From Enterobacter sp. RHBSTW-00994 (GTDB lineage Bacteria; Pseudomonadota; Gammaproteobacteria; Enterobacterales; Enterobacteriaceae), in the NCBI RefSeq assembly GCF_013782625.1, contig NZ_CP056199.1:4730588-4794587 (forward strand): 64,000 nucleotides of DNA. Reading direction: 5' to 3'. The position numbers were made by a program, and so were the translations under genes. This document shows, piece after piece, positions 9,100-21,008 of the stretch. How positions within the stretch are numbered: the first letter of the stretch is position 1; each line of letters begins with the position of its first letter. The notes below the pieces were generated by a model, which made no database searches, had not been told where the DNA came from, and was given only the letters and a program-made list of their open reading frames with translations.

Positions 9100-11359
9100 C
9101 CTGGATCTCCTTTGACAGCTCAACAAAGAAGGCGCTGTACCCGGCAACACGGACCACCAGCCCGGCGAAATCCTGCGGACGCTGCTGTGCTTCTCGCAGC
9201 GTATCGGCATTCACTACGTTGAACTGGACATGCTGTAATTTGAGCTGAGTAAATGCACGCAGAAAATCGGCCAATTTCTGTAGCCCTGCATCACCTTCCA
9301 GCGTCGCAGGCGTGAATTTCACGTTCAATAATGTGCCATTGGACAAAAGATAGTTATCCAGTTTACTGACCGATTTCAGCACCGCCGTTGGCCCTTGCAT
9401 GTCCTGTCCAAGCATCGGCGAAAGCCCACCATCAGCTAGCTGTTCGCCAGCAAACCGACCATCCGGTGTCGCACCGACAACCGCACCGAGCGGAACATGG
9501 GCCGACACGGTGTAAGATCCCGGCGTAAACTGTCCACCGCGCGGGTTACGATATTTCTCGACCTCTTTGCAGTAATGTCTCAGCAATTCAGCACTGATAT
9601 TGTCAACATCGTCGATATCATTACCGTATTTTTCGAAGCGGTTGATCAATCGTGCACGCACTTTTTCACCTTCAGGAGTGGCAAAGTTTGCTTTTAACAC
9701 TGCCAGTAACTCATCGAAACTTAAGCGCTGCTGCTCAAACACCAGCCCTTTTAAAGCGTGTAACGAGTCACTCAGGTTCGCAATCCCAATGCCCTGGACA
9801 CCAGAGAAGTTGTAGCGCGCCCCACCTTCCGTGATGTCTTTCCCTTCTTCCAGACAATCGCTGATGAAGGAAGAGAGCAGTGGAACTGGAGCCCAGTCAC
9901 GGTGGCCGATATCACAGATATTGCTGCCTTCAACCATCAACGCGATGTAATAATTAATTTTGTTGCGAATATGCTCAAGCAGTCCTTCATAATTAAGTTC
10001 AGAATTGCCTTCGTTCTCCTGCATGGCAATTTCCATCACTTTCAGCAGGTTGAACATGGCGATATCGTGAAGACCATAGGTTTTGCCTGGAATGGAGAGT
10101 TCAACGCAACCGACAACCGCGTAGTCGCGTGCGTCTTCCAGTGACACCCCACGGTTCAGAAACGCCGGAACAACCACCTCGTCGTTGAAAATCTGCGGAA
10201 TGCCCGTTCCCAGACGAATGGTCTCTGCGGTCTTAAGCAGGAAAGGTCTATCAATAAGCTCATTTATCCGAACGCCAAGGTTGGGCTGCGGAAGTTGCAC
10301 GTTTTGATAAGCGTCCAGACACAAGAATGAAAGCACGTTTACCGCACTACGCCCACTCTCTGTAAGCCCGCCCAACAAAGCCGTGTAACCGGTCGGGAAA
10401 CCGGCAAAATAACGTGCGCTACTGGTAGAGCGCAACAGGACCACGTCGTTGCATTTCACCCATAACGACTCCAGTAACTCTTTCAGGAACCCGGCATCTT
10501 CTCCCTGAGTCAGAGACGCCTGATAAAACGGCAGCATATACTGATCAAACCGCCCAATAGAGAGCGAACTGGCATTGGATTCGTACTGCAAAATGACATT
10601 CATGTACCAGAAAAGCTGGCATGCCTGCCAGAACGTTTGTGGCTTATATTGCGCGTTATGGCGTGAGTTTTCTGCAATCTGGAGCAGTTCTTCGCGTCGG
10701 GATGAATTGCTCAGCACAGCCATCTCTTCCGCCAGCACCGCATAACGCAGAATGTGGCGCTGAGATGCCTCAAGCAGAAGCAGTGCTGCCGCGTAAAACA
10801 TATTGTGTGGATCGCGTTCGCAGTGCTCACGCATTTCCGCCACCAGCCCACCCAAACCGTTGTTCAGGAGTCGCGGGTAATCGATGATGATATGCCCCTG
10901 CCCTTTATCCGTCTGGTTGACACTAAAAATTTGTGTCCCTACGGCGGCCTTCACATCGTCCGTCATCTGACTATTGATGAAATCCTTCATGGACCGCTTT
11001 TCCCAATAGGGATAAAGCACCTCGCGATACGTCCGCTTATCTTCTTCGCTGATCTCAAAACGGTCCTGTGGACGCGTGGAGAATTGATCCAGCTCTTTAA
11101 GCAACCAGTACGGATCCATTTCTGGGGACATGATTCCCGCACGTGGCTTAACGGTACGGTTTCCGGCAATCAGTTCCTCATCACGAATCGCAATATTGAC
11201 ATGGTCAAGAATGTACGCTGTGGCTTTTGCGCGGCGAAGAATAACAGGCTCACCTTCCGTCTGTTGATGGCTTGCCGTGTAAAGCAGTGCACGTTCAAGC
11301 GAGATGTCGCGCGGGTTTGCAAACAGTGCGTCTTTTAAACGCTGGGTACGATTCGTCAT
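9065..11359 (-). CDS. pflD: Glycyl-radical enzyme PflD, probably an eliminase-type enzyme
   Basis: PflD is a 764-residue glycyl-radical enzyme. The radical-bearing glycine is G740 in RVAGYSAFF near the C-terminus, and the thiyl cysteine is C418 (codon 10106-10108) in VVGCVELS. The Cys-x-Glu pair C418/E420 is the arrangement of glycerol/diol dehydratases and choline lyase; true pyruvate formate-lyase has two adjacent cysteines instead. The name is therefore probably misleading. The start at 11359 has AGGAG upstream and matches the E. coli length. It lies between frwB and its activase pflC. The substrate is unknown; glycerol or 1,2-propanediol would suit the neighbouring gldA and fsaB (inference). 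Confidence 0.93.
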   Translation of the reverse strand: MTNRTQRLKDALFANPRDISLERALLYTASHQQTEGEPVILRRAKATAYILDHVNIAIRDEELIAGNRTVKPRAGIMSPEMDPYWLLKELDQFSTRPQDRFEISEEDKRTYREVLYPYWEKRSMKDFINSQMTDDVKAAVGTQIFSVNQTDKGQGHIIIDYPRLLNNGLGGLVAEMREHCERDPHNMFYAAALLLLEASQRHILRYAVLAEEMAVLSNSSRREELLQIAENSRHNAQYKPQTFWQACQLFWYMNVILQYESNASSLSIGRFDQYMLPFYQASLTQGEDAGFLKELLESLWVKCNDVVLLRSTSSARYFAGFPTGYTALLGGLTESGRSAVNVLSFLCLDAYQNVQLPQPNLGVRINELIDRPFLLKTAETIRLGTGIPQIFNDEVVVPAFLNRGVSLEDARDYAVVGCVELSIPGKTYGLHDIAMFNLLKVMEIAMQENEGNSELNYEGLLEHIRNKINYYIALMVEGSNICDIGHRDWAPVPLLSSFISDCLEEGKDITEGGARYNFSGVQGIGIANLSDSLHALKGLVFEQQRLSFDELLAVLKANFATPEGEKVRARLINRFEKYGNDIDDVDNISAELLRHYCKEVEKYRNPRGGQFTPGSYTVSAHVPLGAVVGATPDGRFAGEQLADGGLSPMLGQDMQGPTAVLKSVSKLDNYLLSNGTLLNVKFTPATLEGDAGLQKLADFLRAFTQLKLQHVQFNVVNADTLREAQQRPQDFAGLVVRVAGYSAFFVELSKEIQDDIIRRTAHQL

Positions 11360-11409
11360 GGGGAACTCCTGTAACAGAAAACAAACCCGCCCCGAAGGGC
11401 GGGAGGACA

Positions 11410-11730
11410 TCAGGCGGTTTGCGCCAGGTGGGCATCAATTTTGTTCATGATGGCGTCGGCACGTTTTACCGCATCGCTGATGTTGACGCGTACGATGGTT
11501 TTTCCGGTAAAGCGCTCTTCGAATTTAATGCCGATATCTTTGGTCAGAATAACCATATCCGCAGCGGCGATATCTTCAGCGGTCAGTTCGTTTTCAAGGC
11601 CAATCGACCCTTGCGTCTCCACTTTTACCTCCCAGCCTTTCGCTTTTGCGGCGCTTTCAAGCGCTTCGGCTGCCATATAGGTATGCGCAACACCTGACGG
11701 ACATGCTGTTACAGCGATAATTCGGGCCAT
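11410..11730 (-). CDS. frwB: PTS fructose-like EIIB component FrwB
   Basis: FrwB is a 106-residue cytoplasmic EIIB domain. The phosphorylated cysteine lies near residue 10 in TACPSGVAHTYMAAEA. It lies between frwC (14-base gap) and pflD in the reverse-strand array. It closely resembles FrwD, so the cluster has duplicated its EIIB. It would accept phosphate from the EIIA domain of PtsA, encoded divergently. Length equals that of E. coli. Confidence 0.93.
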   Translation of the reverse strand: MARIIAVTACPSGVAHTYMAAEALESAAKAKGWEVKVETQGSIGLENELTAEDIAAADMVILTKDIGIKFEERFTGKTIVRVNISDAVKRADAIMNKIDAHLAQTA

Positions 11731-11744
11731 GTTCTCTTCCTCAA

Positions 11745-12824
11745 TCAGTTAATTTCGAAATCCAGATCCAGGTCATCCTCTTTTTCCTCGACCTGTTTCG
11801 TATTCTTGCGAGCAATACTTTTCAGCACATTGACGCTAATCGCCGTCACCACCGCCCCCACGGCAACCGCGGCGAGATAACCCAACTTACCTTCTACAAC
11901 AGGCAGAACAATCAGTCCTCCCCATCCGGCATAACACTGTGCACCCAGCATTGCCGCCGTTACCGCACCACAAGCCGATCCCAGCATGATGGAAGGAATG
12001 ACGCGCAGAGGATCAGCAGCGGCAAACGGAATCGCCCCTTCAGTGACACCCACACACCCCATCACCAGCGCGGCTTTACCCGCTTCACGTTCTTCGCCAG
12101 TAAAATTCTTACGGTTAATCAGTGTGGCCAGGCCTAACCCCAGCGGCGGAACACAGATACCCACTGCGGCAATGGCCACAACGGTGTAGACGCCCTGAGC
12201 CACGCAGATCAGCATGAAGGCATAGGCAACTTTGTTAATTGGCCCCCCCATATCGAAGGCCAGCATGAGCCCCATAATGACTGCCAGCACCACAATGCTT
12301 CCCTGCTGCATCCCTTGCAGCCATTGGGTCAGCCCGGTGGTCAGCGCACCAACAGGTTCGCCTAATCCCCACATCATGATTCCGGCGGTGATGAAGGTCC
12401 CAATGATGGGAATGATGAAAATAGGCATGACAGAGCGAAGTACTTTGGGCACTGGCAATTTCTTCAGGTAATAAACAACGATTCCCCCCAGAATTCCGGC
12501 GATAATCGCTCCAAAGAAACCTGCGCCAAAGCTGTTCCCGACCCATGCGGCTATAGCACAAGGGGCCAACGCAGCACGTTCAGCAATCGAATACCCGATA
12601 TAAGCAGCAAGGAAAGGAACCATCAGCGTTAACCCTGCGACACCGAGATCGAAGAGTTTTTTCAGATTAGGATCCGTTGCGGCATCCGGTACAGCACCCT
12701 TGCCGTACAACATGACCGATACCGCCAGCAAAATGCCACCCGCAACGACGAAAGGGATCATGTGCGACACCCCTGTCATCAGATGCTGCCGCGTGTTCTT
12801 GAGAATATGCACCAACTCTTTCAT
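11745..12824 (-). CDS. frwC: PTS fructose-like EIIC permease FrwC
   Basis: FrwC is the inner-membrane channel of the Frw phosphotransferase system, with about nine to ten hydrophobic segments over 359 residues. Family motifs include MTGVSHMIPFVVAGG near the N-terminus and GVTEGAIPFAAADP in the C-terminal part. The acidic C-terminus (EEKEDDLDLDFEIN) is cytoplasmic. The ATG at 12824 matches the E. coli start; an upstream extension to 12875 has no support. It is the first gene of frwC-frwB-pflD-pflC-frwD and diverges from ptsA over a 304-base control region. Confidence 0.94.
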   Translation of the reverse strand: MKELVHILKNTRQHLMTGVSHMIPFVVAGGILLAVSVMLYGKGAVPDAATDPNLKKLFDLGVAGLTLMVPFLAAYIGYSIAERAALAPCAIAAWVGNSFGAGFFGAIIAGILGGIVVYYLKKLPVPKVLRSVMPIFIIPIIGTFITAGIMMWGLGEPVGALTTGLTQWLQGMQQGSIVVLAVIMGLMLAFDMGGPINKVAYAFMLICVAQGVYTVVAIAAVGICVPPLGLGLATLINRKNFTGEEREAGKAALVMGCVGVTEGAIPFAAADPLRVIPSIMLGSACGAVTAAMLGAQCYAGWGGLIVLPVVEGKLGYLAAVAVGAVVTAISVNVLKSIARKNTKQVEEKEDDLDLDFEIN

Positions 12825-12906
12825 ATGTCGCTCCCGGACAATATCCGTAAAGATGTTGTGGCAAACAATAGGCAATCAGACTCAAAGCTGACAGTGGATA
12901 AAAAGG

Positions 12907-12933
12907 CCATTTACTGGATTTTTGTAATGTACG
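12907..12933. promoter_or_regulatory. Left half of a long inverted repeat in the frwC-ptsA promoter region
   Basis: This 27-base block contains ACTGGAT (12913-12919) and TGTAATGT (12923-12930), flanked by CCA and CG. It reappears in inverted orientation at 13021-13047. All positions agree except two AAA/TTT blocks and one single base. It looks like one of two operators for a single regulator; YijO is the nearby candidate, by inference. Confidence 0.5.
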
Positions 12934-12996
12934 AATGAAAATGCGATCCGCTTCGAAATTTCCCTACCGCTAGCCATTAAGCGAAGGATTACAACA

Positions 12997-13012
12997 TGTG
13001 AGTGAAATCCCA
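12997..13012. promoter_or_regulatory. Candidate CRP site in the frwC-ptsA control region
   Basis: TGTGA-GTGAAA-TCCCA matches the CRP consensus TGTGA-N6-TCACA at 9 of 10 conserved positions. It lies between the two halves of the long inverted repeat. Catabolite control of a PTS sugar cluster would be expected. Confidence 0.5.
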
Positions 13013-13020
13013 CTTTTCAC

Positions 13021-13047
13021 CGAACATTACATTTATCCAGTTTTTGG
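13021..13047. promoter_or_regulatory. Right half of a long inverted repeat in the frwC-ptsA promoter region
   Basis: ACATTACA (13024-13031) and ATCCAGT (13035-13041) are the mirror image of the left block at 12907-12933. The right copy lies about 80 bases upstream of the ptsA start and the left copy about 83 bases upstream of frwC, so the arrangement is nearly symmetric between the divergent genes. Confidence 0.5.
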
Positions 13048-13128
13048 CAGATTTATCACATAGCGCATTCCGTCACCACGCTCGTATGCTTTCCCCAATG
13101 AATGACTATTGGTTTCAGGAGTGTCGTT

Positions 13129-15630
13129 ATGCCTCTGGTAGTGGAATTTATCTGTGAATTACCCAACGGTGTTCACGCTCGTCCGGCAAGTTACGTGGAA
13201 ACGTTGTGCAATACGTTTGTCTCTCACATTGAGTGGCACAACCTGCGTACTGATCGCAAAGGCAACGCCAAGAGTGCACTTGCACTCATTGGTACAGATA
13301 CGTTGGCCGGCGATACCTGCCGTCTTTTGATTCACGGTGAAGATGAACAGAGCGCACATGCGCAACTGGAACAGTGGCTTAAAGAAGAATTTCCACACTG
13401 TGATACACCGCTTACTGAGGTGATCAACAGCGAGCTTGACCCCCTTCCTGAATCCCTCACACGCCTCAACCCCACTCTGTTCCGCGCCCTACCCGTTTGC
13501 AGCGGAAGTGCTCAAGGCATACTGACGTTACTGACCTCACTGGATCTGAACGCACTGCCCAACTTACCTGAGGCGGGAAGTGCAGAAGAAGAGCAGTCGG
13601 CACTCGACAAGGGCTTAATCCTGCTGGTGAAAAACATTGAGTTACGCGCACTGGATAGCGACAGCACCGCCAGTGCCATCCTTGACGCGCACCGTTCACT
13701 GGCGACAGATACCTCTCTTCGCCAGCACCTTCTTTCCGGGGTAAACCAGGGGCTCAGTTGCGCGCAGGCCACTATTGCAACGGCCAACCATTTTTGCGAC
13801 GAATTCTCCCGCTCAAGCAGCAGCTACTTACAGGAGCGCGTGTTAGATGTCCGCGATGTTTGCTATCAGCTTCTCCAGCAAATCTATGGCGAAGAGCGTT
13901 TCCCTGCTCCGGGCCAACTGACACAGCCAACCGTATGTCTGGCCGATGACCTTACGCCAGGCCAGTTCCTCGAGCTCGATAAAACCCTACTCAAAGGGTT
14001 GTTGTTAAAAAGCGGCGGCACAACTTCCCACACCGTTATTCTTGCTCGCTCTTTTAACATCCCAACGCTGGTCGGTGTTGACAGTGAAAGCCTGCTCCAG
14101 TGGCGCAATCAGCCCGTATTTGTCGATGGTAATGCCGGCGCAGTGGTGGTTAACGCCAGCGAAGCCGTAGGGCGTTACTACCAACAAGAAGCATGGGTTC
14201 AGGAAGCGATACGCCAGCAGCAAAGTATCTGGCTGGATCGCGAGGCTCGCACATCTGACGGGTTACGCATTGAGATTGCCGCAAACATTGCACATGCGGT
14301 AGAAGCACAAACAGCTTTCGGTAATGGCGCTGAAGGCGTTGGCCTGTTCCGTACCGAAATGCTCTATATGGACCGCGCCAGCGCACCTTGTGAAAATGAA
14401 CTGTACAACATTTTCTGCCAGGCACTCGACTGCGCAAACGGGCACAGCATTATTGTTCGTACGATGGATATCGGCGGCGATAAACCTGTGGATTATCTGA
14501 ATATCCCGGCAGAGAACAACCCATTTTTGGGCTACCGCGCGGTACGTATTTATGAAGAGTATTCTGCACTTTTCACCACTCAACTCAGAGCGATCCTTCG
14601 CGCATCAGCGCATGGTAGCCTGAAGATCATGATCCCAATGATCTCCTCAATGGAGGAGATTCTGTGGGTTAAAGAAAAACTCGCCGAGGCGAAGCAACAG
14701 CTGCGTGCCGAACATATTCCCTTCGAAGAGACCATCCCGCTCGGCATTATGCTGGAAGTACCTTCGGTGATGTTCATCATCGATCAGTGCTGCGAAGAGA
14801 TTGATTTCTTTAGCATCGGCAGTAACGACCTGACGCAGTACCTGCTGGCAGTTGACCGTGATAACGCCAAGGTTACGCGCCACTACAACAGCCTGAACCC
14901 GGCATTTTTACGCGCACTGGACTATGCCGTACAAGCCGTACATCGCCAGGGAAAATGGATTGGTCTTTGTGGTGAACTGGGTGCGAAAGGTTCAGTACTG
15001 CCACTGCTGGTTGGTCTGGGGTTGGACGAACTGAGCATGGGGTCGCCTTCCATCCCGGCGACAAAAGCGCGCCTGGCACAGCTTGATAGCCGCGCCTGCC
15101 GCCAGTTGTTGAACCAGGCGATGGCGTGTCGCACTTCGCTTGAAGTGGAGCATCTGCTTGCACAATTCCGCATGAATCAGCAGGACACACCGCTGGTAAC
15201 ACCGAAGTGCATTTCGCTGGATAATGACTGGAACAGTAAAGAAGAGGTCATGAAAGGCATGACCGACAACCTGCTGCTGGCAGGTCGATGCCGTTATCCC
15301 CGCAAACTCGAAGCTGACCTCTGGGCACGCGAGGCCGTTTTCTCAACCGGCCTCGGCTTCAGTTTTGCCATCCCGCACAGCAAATCTGAACATATTGAAC
15401 AGTCCACTATCAGCGTTGCGCGCCTGAAAGCCCCCGTCCAGTGGGGTGATGAAGAAGCGCAATTCATCATCATGCTCACGCTGAACAAGCATGCCGCAGG
15501 CGATCAACATATGCGTATTTTCTCTCGCCTGGCTCGCCGCATCATGCATGAAGATTTTCGCAGCACGCTGGTCAACGCTAGCTCTGCTGAGGCAATCGCC
15601 ACCCTGCTGCAACGTGAATTAGAACTGTAA
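13129..15630 (+). CDS. ptsA: Multiphosphoryl transfer protein PtsA/FrwA (HPr-EI-EIIA fusion)
   Basis: This 833-residue cytoplasmic protein joins three PTS modules, so it can carry phosphate from PEP to the Frw EIIB proteins without the general PTS. An HPr-like domain (about 1-90) has H16 in GVHARPA. An Enzyme I domain (about 120-680) has the phosphohistidine H301 in GGTTSHTVI and the PEP-barrel motif GSNDLTQY. A fructose-type EIIA domain (about 690-830) has H750 in [10 protein letters not shown]. The ATG at 13129 has AGGAG at 13118-13122; upstream extensions are not supported. It heads the ptsA-fsaB-gldA operon, with 14 bases to fsaB. Confidence 0.95.
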   Translation: MPLVVEFICELPNGVHARPASYVETLCNTFVSHIEWHNLRTDRKGNAKSALALIGTDTLAGDTCRLLIHGEDEQSAHAQLEQWLKEEFPHCDTPLTEVINSELDPLPESLTRLNPTLFRALPVCSGSAQGILTLLTSLDLNALPNLPEAGSAEEEQSALDKGLILLVKNIELRALDSDSTASAILDAHRSLATDTSLRQHLLSGVNQGLSCAQATIATANHFCDEFSRSSSSYLQERVLDVRDVCYQLLQQIYGEERFPAPGQLTQPTVCLADDLTPGQFLELDKTLLKGLLLKSGGTTSHTVILARSFNIPTLVGVDSESLLQWRNQPVFVDGNAGAVVVNASEAVGRYYQQEAWVQEAIRQQQSIWLDREARTSDGLRIEIAANIAHAVEAQTAFGNGAEGVGLFRTEMLYMDRASAPCENELYNIFCQALDCANGHSIIVRTMDIGGDKPVDYLNIPAENNPFLGYRAVRIYEEYSALFTTQLRAILRASAHGSLKIMIPMISSMEEILWVKEKLAEAKQQLRAEHIPFEETIPLGIMLEVPSVMFIIDQCCEEIDFFSIGSNDLTQYLLAVDRDNAKVTRHYNSLNPAFLRALDYAVQAVHRQGKWIGLCGELGAKGSVLPLLVGLGLDELSMGSPSIPATKARLAQLDSRACRQLLNQAMACRTSLEVEHLLAQFRMNQQDTPLVTPKCISLDNDWNSKEEVMKGMTDNLLLAGRCRYPRKLEADLWAREAVFSTGLGFSFAIPHSKSEHIEQSTISVARLKAPVQWGDEEAQFIIMLTLNKHAAGDQHMRIFSRLARRIMHEDFRSTLVNASSAEAIATLLQRELEL

Positions 15631-15644
15631 AACGAGGAAGAGTG

Positions 15645-16307
15645 ATGGAATTGTATCTGGATACCGCCAACGTAGCAGAAGTCGAACGCCTGGCTCGCAT
15701 TTTTCCGATTGCGGGTGTAACCACTAACCCAAGCATTGTGGCTGCCAGCCGAGAGTCCATCTGGGACGTATTACCACGCCTGCAAAAAGCCATTGGGCCT
15801 GAAGGCATTCTGTTTGCTCAAACCATGAGCCGCGACGCGGAAGGCATGGTGGCTGAAGCCAAACGCCTGAACAACGCCGTGCCGGATATTGTGGTTAAAA
15901 TCCCGGTAACAGCTCAGGGGCTTATCGCGATTAAAACGCTGAAGAAAGAAGGTATTACCACACTGGGAACGGCTGTTTATAGCGCAGCACAAGGTTTGCT
16001 GGCTGCACTGGCAGGGGCAAAATATGTCGCGCCGTATGTTAATCGCGTCGATGCGCAAGGCGGTGACGGTATTCGTATGGTGCAAGAGCTGCAATCACTG
16101 CTGGAACTTCACGCGCCAGAAAGCAAGGTGTTGGCCGCCAGCTTCAAGACTCCCCGTCAGGCGCTTGACTGTCTGCTCGCTGGATGTGAGGCAATCACAC
16201 TTCCTTTAGATGTAGCGCAACAAATGCTCGGGACTCCGGCGGTAGAGTCAGCAATAGAGAAGTTCGAGCAAGACTGGAAAAACGCGTTTGGTAACCTCAA
16301 CCTCTAA
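15645..16307 (+). CDS. fsaB: Fructose-6-phosphate aldolase FsaB (TalC)
   Basis: FsaB is a class I aldolase of the transaldolase family. It cleaves fructose 6-phosphate-like sugars to dihydroxyacetone (or hydroxyacetone from 1-deoxy sugars) and glyceraldehyde 3-phosphate. The 220-residue length is that of FSA rather than full transaldolase, and the Schiff-base lysine is K85 in VVKIPVTA. The ATG at 15645 follows GAGGAAG; a GTG one codon upstream is less likely. It lies between ptsA and gldA with very short gaps. Its released ketone would be a direct substrate for GldA. Confidence 0.95.
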   Translation: MELYLDTANVAEVERLARIFPIAGVTTNPSIVAASRESIWDVLPRLQKAIGPEGILFAQTMSRDAEGMVAEAKRLNNAVPDIVVKIPVTAQGLIAIKTLKKEGITTLGTAVYSAAQGLLAALAGAKYVAPYVNRVDAQGGDGIRMVQELQSLLELHAPESKVLAASFKTPRQALDCLLAGCEAITLPLDVAQQMLGTPAVESAIEKFEQDWKNAFGNLNL

Positions 16308-16319
16308 GGGAGATATGTT

Positions 16320-17423
16320 ATGGACCGTATCATTCAATCGCCAGGAAAATATATCCAGGGTGCTGATGCTCTCACTCGCCTCGGCGACTATCTGAAACCA
16401 CTGGCAAAACGCTGGCTGGTTGTGGGCGATAAATTTGTTCTGGGCTTTGCAGAAGAGACATTACGGAAAAGTTTCAAGGAAGCAGATCTTCACGTTGAAA
16501 TTGCACCCTTTGGGGGCGAATGTTCACAAAATGAAATCGATCGTCTGAGAAAACTGGCAGACAGTGCAGACTGCATGGCCGTGCTGGGAATTGGCGGCGG
16601 CAAAACGCTTGATACCGCAAAAGCACTGGCGCACTTTATGGACGTTCCCGTTGCCATTGCGCCGACGATTGCCTCAACCGACGCGCCATGCAGCGCCCTT
16701 TCCGTTATTTACACCGACAATGGCGAGTTTGATCGCTACCTGATGCTGCCGCATAACCCAAACATGGTGATTGTCGATACCAAAGTGGTTGCGGGTGCGC
16801 CAGCACGTCTGTTGGCTGCCGGGATTGGTGATGCACTGGCGACATGGTTCGAAGCCCGAGCCTGCTCGCGTAGCGGAGCGACCACGATGGCGGGTGGTAA
16901 ATGCACCCAGGCTGCATTAGCCCTTGCTGAGCTGTGTTACAACACCCTGGTTGAAGAGGGTGAAAAAGCAATGCTGGCAGCGGAGCAGCACGTAGTCACT
17001 CCTGCGCTTGAACGCATAATCGAAGCCAATACGTATCTGAGCGGTGTAGGCTTTGAAAGTGGTGGCCTGGCTGCCGCACACGCTATTCATAACGGTATGA
17101 CCGCCATCCCGGATGCACACCATTTCTATCATGGTGAGAAAGTCGCATTTGGCACGCTCACTCAGTTGGTTCTGGAAAATGCACCTGTTGAAGAGATAGA
17201 GACGGTTGCTGCACTTTGCCACAGCGTGGGCCTGCCTATTACTCTGGCACAGCTAAATATCAAAGAGGATATCCCGGCGAAAATGCGCCTGGTTGCAGAG
17301 GCTTCCTGCGCTGAAGGTGAAACCATTCACAATATGCCAGGTGGAGCATCAGCGGATCAGGTTTATGCCGCGTTACTGGTCGCTGATCAGTACGGCCAGC
17401 GTTTTTTGCATGAGTGGGAATAA
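16320..17423 (+). CDS. gldA: Glycerol dehydrogenase
   Basis: GldA is an NAD-dependent, zinc-binding dehydrogenase that interconverts glycerol and dihydroxyacetone and also acts on 1,2-propanediol/hydroxyacetone. The 367-residue protein carries the [12 protein letters not shown] nucleotide loop (90-101) and the zinc ligands D171, H254 and H271. It is the last gene of ptsA-fsaB-gldA, 12 bases after fsaB, and is followed by a strong bidirectional terminator. In this context it probably reduces the ketone released by FsaB. Confidence 0.96.
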   Translation: MDRIIQSPGKYIQGADALTRLGDYLKPLAKRWLVVGDKFVLGFAEETLRKSFKEADLHVEIAPFGGECSQNEIDRLRKLADSADCMAVLGIGGGKTLDTAKALAHFMDVPVAIAPTIASTDAPCSALSVIYTDNGEFDRYLMLPHNPNMVIVDTKVVAGAPARLLAAGIGDALATWFEARACSRSGATTMAGGKCTQAALALAELCYNTLVEEGEKAMLAAEQHVVTPALERIIEANTYLSGVGFESGGLAAAHAIHNGMTAIPDAHHFYHGEKVAFGTLTQLVLENAPVEEIETVAALCHSVGLPITLAQLNIKEDIPAKMRLVAEASCAEGETIHNMPGGASADQVYAALLVADQYGQRFLHEWE

Positions 17424-17436
17424 GCTGCTCGATAAT

Positions 17437-17464
17437 AAAAAACCCCGCATCGGCGGGGTTTTTT
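17437..17464. terminator. Bidirectional terminator between gldA and katG
   Basis: CCCCGC/GCGGGG with an ATCG loop is flanked by six A residues on one side and six T residues on the other, so it can end both gldA and katG transcripts. Confidence 0.92.
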
Positions 17465-17475
17465 ATGAGCATCAA

Positions 17476-19665
<2,190 letters not shown>

Positions 19666-19830
19666 TTACAGTGTTACCGTTACGATATATGCCCTTATTG
19701 ATAAGGTATAGTTGAGATAACCCACAGATTCGATAGTTAATTCCGTTTAATTTCACATGGAAAATATGTGACTTTTGTACGTCAAAGGCAGCATCGCTGA
19801 AATGGCAGGAAAATAAAACCCTTATAAATC

Positions 19831-19850
19831 AAAAAACCCTCCGAAGAGGG
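19831..19850 (-). terminator. Terminator of metF
   Basis: On the reverse strand CCCTC-TTCG-GAGGG, a stable UUCG tetraloop hairpin, is followed by six T residues, nine bases after the metF stop. Confidence 0.88.
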
Positions 19851-19858
19851 CTTTATTC

Positions 19859-20752
<894 letters not shown>

Positions 20753-20790
20753 TTACCTCATCAATCGCGTGTCATTGTTTGTTGTGTTTC

Positions 20791-20822
20791 GAACTTCTAT
20801 ACGTTTAGACGTCCAGATGTAA
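20791..20822. promoter_or_regulatory. MetJ operator of metF (four tandem met boxes)
   Basis: Four contiguous 8-base boxes, GAACTTCT, ATACGTTT, AGACGTCC and AGATGTAA, resemble the MetJ consensus AGACGTCT. The third is the closest. Tandem MetJ dimers with S-adenosylmethionine would repress metF here. Confidence 0.85.
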
Positions 20823-20945
20823 AAATGACGGAAAAGCGGGATGGCGTCAACAGAAATAATCACCAATAACAGTGAGGATTGCTCAGGGAAGATGAGGAAC
20901 GTTCATGATGGTGGGTGGGTGCAGTCTGTCCACCCGCCCTCAAGT

Positions 20946-20996
20946 CCTCTCCCTCAGAAAGAGGGAGAAAACCATCCTATCTTCGTAAGGGAGAGG
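20946..20996. repeat. Palindromic intergenic repeat, copy B (downstream of metL)
   Basis: Perfect 9-base arms CCTCTCCCT (20946-20954) and AGGGAGAGG (20988-20996) enclose an inner CTCCCTC/GAGGGAG pair. The element sits 12 bases beyond the metL stop and probably forms the 3' end of the metBL message, although no T-run follows the arm on that strand. Confidence 0.6.
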
Positions 20997-21008
20997 AAAA
21001 AGAAAGGG

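Noticed and set aside
13102..13128. An upstream ATG start for ptsA at 13102
   Set aside because: The nine extra residues are not in the family, and the AGGAG site is spaced for the ATG at 13129.
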